Shown here: one piece after another, positions 57,817-64,000 of the stretch
Position numbering within the stretch: the first letter of the stretch is position 1
Layout of the letters: each line of letters starts with the position of its first letter
Source of the DNA: Brevibacillus brevis
GTDB taxonomy: Bacteria > Bacillota > Bacilli > Brevibacillales > Brevibacillaceae
Reading direction: 5' to 3'
DNA length: 64,000 nucleotides
Assembly: GCF_900637055.1 (NCBI RefSeq)
Contig: NZ_LR134338.1
Span: 6,659,501-6,723,500 of the forward strand
Made by a program: the position numbers and the translations under genes
The notes under the pieces: generated by a model
Databases searched by the model: none
What the model saw: only the letters and a program-made list of their open reading frames with translations
Told to the model about the DNA's origin: nothing

Positions 57817-57986
57817 GGTGTTCAAAAAGTCATTTTTGATCACGAAGTAATCCTGAAAGATTGCGCGACAACGAAACTAGCGTTCACCCTCTAAATTCCG
57901 GTGCTCATGTAGCTACCCTACATTCCGCTCCTTCTTCAGCTTCTCGCCACTTTCTCCGTGCTGAAAAGACAGCTTTTTGAATACGT
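57817..57986. repeat. Possible dispersed repeat element between noc and mgtC
   Basis: About 170 bases bounded by inverted ends (GTTCAAAAAGTC and GACAGCTTTTTGAAT), with an inner inverted pair ATGTAG/CTACAT. It contains no open frame. Elements with such TTCAAAAAG ends occur in Brevibacillus intergenic regions as far as I recall. The remaining bases to 58377 show no gene. Confidence 0.45.
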
Positions 57987-58377
57987 CCTTGAAACTGAAA
58001 AAGGTCCTGTCCAATCAACGACAGAATCTCCCTCGAAACATTTGTATCCCTCGCCCATCCGTTGTCCGGATATGACAGATTGAATTTGTTCTTTGATTGT
58101 TGCTGCTAAGGAAAAATGGCATATTGGCGTCGTAAGTGAGTCCAGTCCTACTCTTTTAACATAGGTCCTCCTCTTACATCGTTAGAGACAGCATGCATCT
58201 ACTTTTAAAAAAGCTTCACAAGCCCTATCGTACATACTGCTTAACAGACTCTTCTTGCCCATCCGGTCGGTTTGTAAAATTTCCTTTGACCTAATCTTCT
58301 TTCCCTACACGCTTTCTTCAGGTTCATTTATATATATGTAATTCTGCAAGATTCGTCCAATTCCTGCTAGCGAAAAA

Positions 58378-58393
58378 CGTTTCACGTGAAACA
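58378..58393. promoter_or_regulatory. Second parS site
   Basis: CGTTTCACGTGAAACA matches the parS consensus at 15 of 16 positions. It lies directly after the stop codon of the mgtC-like gene. Confidence 0.88.
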
Positions 58394-58957
58394 TCAATCG
58401 TGATCTTCGGCATAAAAATCGCGATCGTCACGGTGCTTTGACCTCTCATCACTTCCAATGCTCTCATCAGTAGGATGTGAAATCTTGGTGACAGAAAACA
58501 ATCGAGGAAAAAGTCTATGAAAGTCTAACGTCAGGTACGAAAAAATCGCGGCAACAATCGCAGCGACATACATCCCTGCACTGAACATTAGACCAATGGC
58601 TGAAGCAACCCACATCCCTGCTGCCGTCGTCAGGCCTTTCACCGAACCATTGAATTTAATAATAGCTCCTGCTCCCAAAAATCCCATGCCCGTCACGACT
58701 TGTGCAGCTACCCTCCCCGGATCATGATTTACGCCACTCGAAGAAAAACCGTATATAGAAGCTAGTCCAAAAAGACACGAACCAAAGCAAACGAGACTAT
58801 ACGTTCGAAAACCAGCACCTCTTTGCCTACTCACATCCTTTATAAATCTCTCTCGCTCCCATCCCATGATGGCACCTGCTAAAAAAGCAAGAAAGAGCCG
58901 AAGCAATATGGTCGGGAGTTCTGGCGGAAAAAAGGAGGAAAGTACTACTGCTTGCAT
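58394..58957 (-). CDS. MgtC/SapB family membrane protein
   Basis: A 187-residue protein with four to five membrane segments. LAFLAGAIMGWERE, GAGFRTYSLVCFGSC, VVTGMGFLGAGAIIK and LTTAAGMWVASAIGL are the MgtC signature (the ligand-like R and E retained). The C-terminal tail is His/Asp-rich and soluble. Proposed roles are in magnesium or phosphate homeostasis; the function in this organism is unknown. Confidence 0.94.
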   Translation of the reverse strand: MQAVVLSSFFPPELPTILLRLFLAFLAGAIMGWERERFIKDVSRQRGAGFRTYSLVCFGSCLFGLASIYGFSSSGVNHDPGRVAAQVVTGMGFLGAGAIIKFNGSVKGLTTAAGMWVASAIGLMFSAGMYVAAIVAAIFSYLTLDFHRLFPRLFSVTKISHPTDESIGSDERSKHRDDRDFYAEDHD

Positions 58958-59122
58958 AGTCTAATCACCCTCTCATACGATGTCATTCTTTCGAAGGAGC
59001 TAGTACTATGTATATGCCGAGTTGTAGACTCCATGAGCCAAGAAGCAAACCTGAGAGACTACTTTTGAGGCATACTTTCCATTTCATCACGAACGGGCAG
59101 TTTCATTTGCACTTTCCATACG

Positions 59123-59151
59123 AAAAAAGGCCGCAGCACGTGGCTACGACC
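59123..59151 (-). terminator. Terminator of rsmG
   Basis: Minus-strand 9-bp stem GGTCGTAGC with GCTGCGGCC, loop CACGT, followed by TTTTTT. Confidence 0.8.
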
Positions 59152-59169
59152 CTCTCTTATGACTGACTC

Positions 59170-59886
59170 CTATACTAACGGCTTTTTCGCAGGAACTCCT
59201 GCCTTGCGCGGATAGCTTTTCGGTGTCGCTTCTATTTTTTCCATGATGACAATGTTACGCTCTCCCGCTTCCTCTAGAAGCTGGAATGTCTCGACCTTTC
59301 TCGTCTTCCCACCGAGTGTCTTGATTGCCTTTTTCGCTTCAGCAAGCTCTGGAGTAATCTCCGCGCCCTTGAGAGCGACGAAGTGTCCTCCGACTTTGGC
59401 AAAAGGAAGGCAGAACTCCGATAACAGATTGAGTCTCGCAACAGCACGTGCCACTACGAGATCAAACTTCTCCCGATACATCGCTTCTTGTCCACGATCC
59501 TCAGCACGCCCATGTACAGGATTCACGTTCTCCAGACCCAGTTCCTGTGCTACATGCTGCAAAAAGCTCATACGCTTGTTCAAGGAATCAATGATCGTCA
59601 TTTTCAGATGCGGGAAGCAAATTTTCAAAGGAATGCTCGGAAAGCCTGCGCCCCCACCGATATCTACAACGGATTGCACCTGGTCAAATGGGAAGTAAAA
59701 AGCCGGTGTAATCGAATCATAAAAATGCTTGTTGTACACTTGCCCCTCTTCGGTAATCCCGGTCAGGTTCATCTTCTCATTCCATTCCACCAGCAGGCGG
59801 AAAAAATGATCAAACTGCTCCTTCTGACGATCCGTCAAAGAAATCCCCTGAGCTGCAAGTACCTCGGCAAACTGTTCTTTCGTCAT
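59170..59886 (-). CDS. rsmG: 16S rRNA (guanine-527-N7) methyltransferase RsmG
   Basis: A 238-residue SAM methyltransferase (formerly GidB). WNEKMNLTGI, VVDIGGGAGFPSIPLKI (SAM loop), IIDSLNKRMSFLQ and VARAVARL are diagnostic. It lies 11 bases after mnmG and closes the mnmE-mnmG-rsmG operon with a terminator. Confidence 0.97.
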   Translation of the reverse strand: MTKEQFAEVLAAQGISLTDRQKEQFDHFFRLLVEWNEKMNLTGITEEGQVYNKHFYDSITPAFYFPFDQVQSVVDIGGGAGFPSIPLKICFPHLKMTIIDSLNKRMSFLQHVAQELGLENVNPVHGRAEDRGQEAMYREKFDLVVARAVARLNLLSEFCLPFAKVGGHFVALKGAEITPELAEAKKAIKTLGGKTRKVETFQLLEEAGERNIVIMEKIEATPKSYPRKAGVPAKKPLV

Positions 59887-59897
59887 AGCTTTTCTCC

Positions 59898-61796
59898 TTA
59901 CTCGGCTACTCCCACGCGTTTGTACTCCAGATATACCATCAACACGGAAATGTCTGCTGGAGTAACTCCTGCGATACGAGCCGCCTGCCCGATGTTCAAC
60001 GGACGAATTTTGGTCATATTGTCGCGGGATTCCTTGGACAAACCGGAGATTTGGTGGAAGTCAATATCCGTTGGGATGCGGCGCTCCTCCATTTTTTTCA
60101 TCCGCTCAACCTGTTGCAAAGACTTTTTGATGTAGCCATCGTATTTAATCTGGATTTCAACCTGTTCGGTCACATCCTCTGGCAGTGCTTCCGGTGCAGG
60201 GACCATTTGAGCAATGTGGCTGTAGTTGATTTCCGGTCGACGCAGCAGTTGAGCCAGTTCGATGACATCTGTCAGTTCAGGAGAGCCTGCGTTGCGCAAA
60301 ACCTCTTGGACATGTGCCATTTCAGGACGTACGCGCGTGTTGGCCACACGTTCTTTTTCTTGCTCGATCAGCTCGCGTTTTTGGTTAAATCGATGGTAGC
60401 GCTCTTCGCTAATCAGACCAATTTCATGGCCGATATCCGTCAGGCGCAAGTCCGCATTGTCATGACGCAGCAGCAAGCGATATTCTGCACGAGAAGTAAG
60501 CAAACGATAAGGCTCATGCGTTCCTTTCGTAACAAGGTCGTCAATCAAGACACCGATGTACGCCTCTTCTCGCCCCAAAATAACGGGTGGTTTCCCTTGA
60601 ACGCGGCGTGCTGCGTTAATTCCTGCCATGAGACCTTGACCCGCTGCTTCTTCATAGCCAGAGGTGCCATTGATTTGTCCTGCTGTGAACAAGCCAGGCA
60701 AGATTTTGGTTTCCAAAGAAGGCCAGAGCTGCGTTGGCACGATCGAATCATACTCAATCGCATAGCCAGGACGCATCATTTTGACTTCTTCCATTCCAGC
60801 CATGGAGCGCAGCATGGAAAGTTGAACATCCTCCGGCAAGCTGGTCGACAAGCCTTGTACATACATTTCTTCAGTATTGCGCCCTTCTGGCTCCAAGAAA
60901 ATTTGGTGACGCGGTTTATCGTTAAAACGAACTACCTTATCTTCAATCGAAGGGCAATAACGCGGGCCCGTTCCTTCAATCATTCCTGAATACATAGGAG
61001 CACGATGCAGATTGCTATTGATGAGTCCATGCGTTTCTTCATTTGTATATGTCAGCCAGCAAGGAAGCTGATCCATAATAAATTCCGTTGTTTCATAAGA
61101 AAAAGCGCGCGGTACCGGATCACCAGGCTGAATCTCCATTTTGGAGAAATCCACACTGCTGCTATGAACACGTGGAGGCGTCCCCGTCTTGAAGCGTGTC
61201 ATTTCAAAACCGAGTTCCTTCAAATGATGTGCCAGACGAATGGACGGACGCATGTTGTTCGGTCCACTTTCGTATTGGAGATCTCCGAGAATGATCTTTC
61301 CACGCAAATAAGTTCCAGTTGTCAACACGACGGATTTGGCCATGTATCGTGCCCCAGTCTGTGTAATAACCCCTTCACAGACTCCATCGTTCACGATCAG
61401 CTCTTCCACCATCGCTTGACGCAGGATCAAATTCGGAGTATTTTCAATCGTTTTCTTCATTTCATGCTGATAAGCAAATTTGTCTGCTTGTGCGCGCAAG
61501 GCATGCACAGCAGGTCCTTTCCCTGTATTCAGCATACGCATTTGGATATGGGTTTTGTCAGTATTGCGTCCCATCTCTCCACCAAGCGCGTCCAATTCGC
61601 GTACGACGTGGCCTTTTGCCGGACCACCTACGGAAGGGTTACATGGCATGTACGCCACGGCATCCAGGTTGATCGTCAACAGCAATGTACTGCAGCCCAT
61701 ACGTGCAGCCGCCAATGCTGCTTCCGCTCCGGCATGACCGGCACCAATGACAATGACGTCAAACGAGCCCGCTTCATATGCAGGTACAACGTTCAT
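59898..61796 (-). CDS. mnmG: tRNA uridine 5-carboxymethylaminomethyl modification enzyme MnmG
   Basis: 632 residues from the ATG behind GAGGAGG; a longer frame of 18 codons lacks a site. FAD-binding [51 protein letters not shown] and [17 protein letters not shown] are seen. With MnmE it modifies wobble uridine 34 of several tRNAs. Confidence 0.97.
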   Translation of the reverse strand: MNVVPAYEAGSFDVIVIGAGHAGAEAALAAARMGCSTLLLTINLDAVAYMPCNPSVGGPAKGHVVRELDALGGEMGRNTDKTHIQMRMLNTGKGPAVHALRAQADKFAYQHEMKKTIENTPNLILRQAMVEELIVNDGVCEGVITQTGARYMAKSVVLTTGTYLRGKIILGDLQYESGPNNMRPSIRLAHHLKELGFEMTRFKTGTPPRVHSSSVDFSKMEIQPGDPVPRAFSYETTEFIMDQLPCWLTYTNEETHGLINSNLHRAPMYSGMIEGTGPRYCPSIEDKVVRFNDKPRHQIFLEPEGRNTEEMYVQGLSTSLPEDVQLSMLRSMAGMEEVKMMRPGYAIEYDSIVPTQLWPSLETKILPGLFTAGQINGTSGYEEAAGQGLMAGINAARRVQGKPPVILGREEAYIGVLIDDLVTKGTHEPYRLLTSRAEYRLLLRHDNADLRLTDIGHEIGLISEERYHRFNQKRELIEQEKERVANTRVRPEMAHVQEVLRNAGSPELTDVIELAQLLRRPEINYSHIAQMVPAPEALPEDVTEQVEIQIKYDGYIKKSLQQVERMKKMEERRIPTDIDFHQISGLSKESRDNMTKIRPLNIGQAARIAGVTPADISVLMVYLEYKRVGVAE

Positions 61797-61812
61797 TTTT
61801 TGTCCTCCTCTA

Positions 61813-63189
61813 TCACTTACCCAGACAGAACTGGGAGAAAATCTGGTCAATCAAATCTTCGCCGACGCTTTCTCCGATGACTTCCCCAAGCAGCTCCCAC
61901 GACTTTTTAATGTCGATCTGAATCATGTCTACTGGCATCAAATCATCGATTCCACCCAATGCTTCATCTATGGCTCGTTCTGCCTGACGAAGCAGTTGAA
62001 TATGTCTGGCGTTACTCACGTAGGTCAGGTCATCCTGCTGCACTCGGCCACTGAAGAAAATCTCCCCAATTGCCTGCTCCAGAAGATCGATCCCCGTCTC
62101 CTCACGCGCAGACGTCATAATCAACGGCTGCTGAGGGAAATGACGCTTGATCTCTTCCAAATCCACTTTTTGCGGCAAGTCGAATTTATTGACAATTACA
62201 ATCACATGGAACCCTTTTGCCGCTTCAAAAATCGCGTAATCATCAGCGGAAAGAGGCTCATTGTAGTTGATCACGAGCAACACGAGGTCAGCCTTTTGCA
62301 GCAGCTGTCTGGACTTCTCTACCCCGATTTTCTCCACGATGTCCTCTGTATCGCGAATTCCTGCGGTATCGATGAGTCGCAAAGGAACCCCCCGCACATT
62401 GACATACTCTTCGATGACATCGCGTGTCGTTCCCGCAACGTCAGTCACAATCGCTTTTTCCTCTTGGACCAGACTATTTAATAGAGAGGATTTCCCTACA
62501 TTCGGACGGCCAATAATCGCGGTCGACAAACCTTCACGCAAAATTTTTCCTTGCTGTGCGGTCTGCAACAGTCGTTGGATCTCACCTTTAACCTCCAGGC
62601 ACTTTCCTCGCAAGAAATTTTGTGTAAACTCCTCAACGTCATGCTCTGGATAGTCCAGCGTAACTTCTATATGGGCCATCGCTTCAATCAAGTTTTGACG
62701 CAGCTGCCGAATGAGCCTGGACAGCTTCCCTTCTACTTGATTCAATGCGACCTTCATCGCTCTGTCTGTTTTCGCCCGGATCAAATCAATGACGGCCTCA
62801 GCCTGAGACAAATCGACACGTCCGTTTAAGAACGCACGCTTTGTGAACTCACCTGGCTCCGCCAATCTTGCCCCATTATCTAAGATTAACCCCAGAACCT
62901 TTTCAACGGAAACGATTCCCCCGTGACAGTTTACCTCAACTACATCCTCCCTCGTAAATGTACGGGGAGCCTTCATTACAGAAACCAGCACCTCTTCCAC
63001 TCGTTCACCTGTGTTTGGCTCATACAAGTGCCCATAATGAATCGTATGGCTGTCCACAGTGGACAACCGCTGCTTTCCTTTATATATCTTATCCACAACT
63101 TCGATCGCTTCCGTACCGCTTACTCGGATCACGGCAATACCGCCTTCACCCATCGGTGTTGCGACCGCCGCTATTGTATCGAATTTCAT
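61813..63189 (-). CDS. mnmE: tRNA modification GTPase MnmE
   Basis: 458 residues from the ATG of [14 protein letters not shown] behind GAGGTG. N-terminal tetrahydrofolate-binding domain; G-domain with [28 protein letters not shown] and NKFDL; C-terminal FCLGK box. It forms a complex with MnmG, encoded 16 bases downstream. Confidence 0.97.
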   Translation of the reverse strand: MKFDTIAAVATPMGEGGIAVIRVSGTEAIEVVDKIYKGKQRLSTVDSHTIHYGHLYEPNTGERVEEVLVSVMKAPRTFTREDVVEVNCHGGIVSVEKVLGLILDNGARLAEPGEFTKRAFLNGRVDLSQAEAVIDLIRAKTDRAMKVALNQVEGKLSRLIRQLRQNLIEAMAHIEVTLDYPEHDVEEFTQNFLRGKCLEVKGEIQRLLQTAQQGKILREGLSTAIIGRPNVGKSSLLNSLVQEEKAIVTDVAGTTRDVIEEYVNVRGVPLRLIDTAGIRDTEDIVEKIGVEKSRQLLQKADLVLLVINYNEPLSADDYAIFEAAKGFHVIVIVNKFDLPQKVDLEEIKRHFPQQPLIMTSAREETGIDLLEQAIGEIFFSGRVQQDDLTYVSNARHIQLLRQAERAIDEALGGIDDLMPVDMIQIDIKKSWELLGEVIGESVGEDLIDQIFSQFCLGK

Positions 63190-63404
63190 GCTGTTCACCT
63201 CAAGCTTTCCACTCTTACAAGTCAGCCACTAACTTACTAGCATAACAGATCGTCTAGAAAAATTCCAAAAGAAAGTGCAGCTCATCCATATGGCTAATCA
63301 CCTAATAGGAAAAAGCAACCTTATCTCCAAGGTTGCCGTCCATTTTGGTTATCCACAGTATAATCATTTTCGCAAATTCTCAGCCATTTGGTCAATTATC
63401 CACA
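63089..63404. promoter_or_regulatory. Perfect DnaA boxes around the mnmE start
   Basis: Three TTATCCACA copies in the same orientation at 63089-63097 (inside mnmE), 63349-63357 and 63396-63404 (in the 290-base gap to jag). The gap holds no gene. The location is one or two kilobases from where dnaA and oriC are expected. Confidence 0.7.
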
Positions 63405-63462
63405 GTGGACAACTTTTTGAAGAGATTGTTCAAAATGCCGTCGCTTGCTCCATTTCTGTAGG

Positions 63463-63493
63463 TAAAAAAAAAGAAGCCTAGCGAGAGGCTTCT
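63463..63493 (-). terminator. Terminator of jag
   Basis: Minus-strand stem AGAAGCC with GGCTTCT around TCTCGCTA, followed by nine T; it overlaps the jag stop codon. Confidence 0.85.
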
Positions 63494-64000
63494 TTCGGTG
63501 CAATCACGATATAACGATTTGGCTCGTCTCCTTCACTGAAGGTAACCACATCCGCTCTCTTTTGCAAGAAGGCGTGGATTACTTTCCGTTCAGCAGCAGA
63601 CATTGGTTCCAGACGTACATCCCGTTTGGTCGATAACGCTTTTTTCGCCACACGATCTGCGAGCTGCTCCAATGTTTCCTTGCGACGCAGCCTGTAATTT
63701 TCGGCATCCAGAGTGATACGTACATGTTTGTCCGCATGACGGTTCGCTACGACGTTTACGAGATACTGTAATGAATCAAGAGTTTGTCCCCTGCGGCCAA
63801 TAATGATTCCCAGATTGGTTCCCTGGATGTCAAACAGCATGCCCTCTTCATTTGTACGCGTCTCCACTTTGGCATTCACCTTCATGTTCGACAAAACGTC
63901 TTGAAGAAAGTCACGTCCCTGTGCAACCGGATCAAAGTGAAATTCTACTTGCACTTTAGCGTCCTTTGCCCCAATCAGTCCAAACAATCCTCTGCTTGGT
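63478..64000 (-). CDS. jag: RNA-binding protein Jag/KhpB (5' end outside window)
   Basis: The frame is open to the right edge, so the first residues are missing. Visible are the end of the Jag-N domain (GLFGLIGAKDAKVQVEF), the KH domain with GIIIGRRGQTLDSLQYLV and the R3H domain with RLEPMSAAERKVIHAFLQ. It follows spoIIIJ/yidC in related genomes. It binds RNA and influences division and cell-wall growth in Firmicutes. Confidence 0.95.
   Translation of the reverse strand, partial: PSRGLFGLIGAKDAKVQVEFHFDPVAQGRDFLQDVLSNMKVNAKVETRTNEEGMLFDIQGTNLGIIIGRRGQTLDSLQYLVNVVANRHADKHVRITLDAENYRLRRKETLEQLADRVAKKALSTKRDVRLEPMSAAERKVIHAFLQKRADVVTFSEGDEPNRYIVIAPKEASR

Noticed and set aside
60051-61880. Two long plus-strand frames over mnmG
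   Set aside because: They are antisense shadows of the conserved mnmG gene.

Overview
The window looks like a Bacillales chromosome, most probably Brevibacillus. This is inferred from the gene order jag-mnmE-mnmG-rsmG-mgtC-noc-parA-parB, a YjcZ-type sporulation peptide, YyaC and GG-rich Shine-Dalgarno sites; no 16S gene is present. It splits into a prophage (1 to about 45.2 kb) and the origin-proximal host chromosome (about 45.2-64 kb). The left end of the prophage lies outside the window.

Prophage, read on the minus strand from right to left. The lysogeny module at 41.9-45.1 kb holds a large serine integrase, an ImmA/IrrE-type protease, a CI-like repressor and a divergent Cro-like regulator, with repeated operators between the regulators. 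Next come early genes, a YqaJ exonuclease with RecT, and a replication module: an initiator gene that carries iteron-like 12-bp repeats, a DnaC/DnaI-like loader and DnaB. After RusA lies an accessory stretch (28.6-32.2 kb) where small genes alternate strands. It includes an ADP-ribosyltransferase-like gene with its own promoter and terminator. An ArpU-type late regulator, a ParB-methyltransferase fusion and a DUF4145 gene lead into the late genes.

The late genes are a PBSX/skin-like contractile-tail phage: terminase, portal, MuF-type head protein, Prp protease, scaffold, capsid, connectors, sheath, tube, tail chaperone pair, tape measure, XkdP/Q/R/S-like hub and baseplate proteins, baseplate J, DUF4815 protein and a large fn3/jelly-roll fibre cut by the window edge. 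Lysis genes are not in the window. Two points stand out. The phage carries a Prp-family protease next to a scaffold and a capsid whose N-termini both contain LQRFN, a likely matched cleavage system. The tail chaperone has a textbook -1 frameshift site (A AAA AAC plus an 11-bp stem).

Host part. It contains an NAD(P)-binding protein, a secreted PepF-like metallopeptidase, a cluster of DnaA boxes, a YjcZ-type peptide, an Ig-like exported protein whose signal peptide is out of frame, DUF951, an MscS channel, DUF3343, YyaC, a lipid kinase, DUF554, a cysteine-desulfurase-like enzyme, ParB/ParA with parS sites, Noc, MgtC, RsmG, MnmG, MnmE and the partial Jag gene. Together these form the chromosome segregation and tRNA-modification block next to oriC. 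Further perfect DnaA boxes lie at the start of mnmE.
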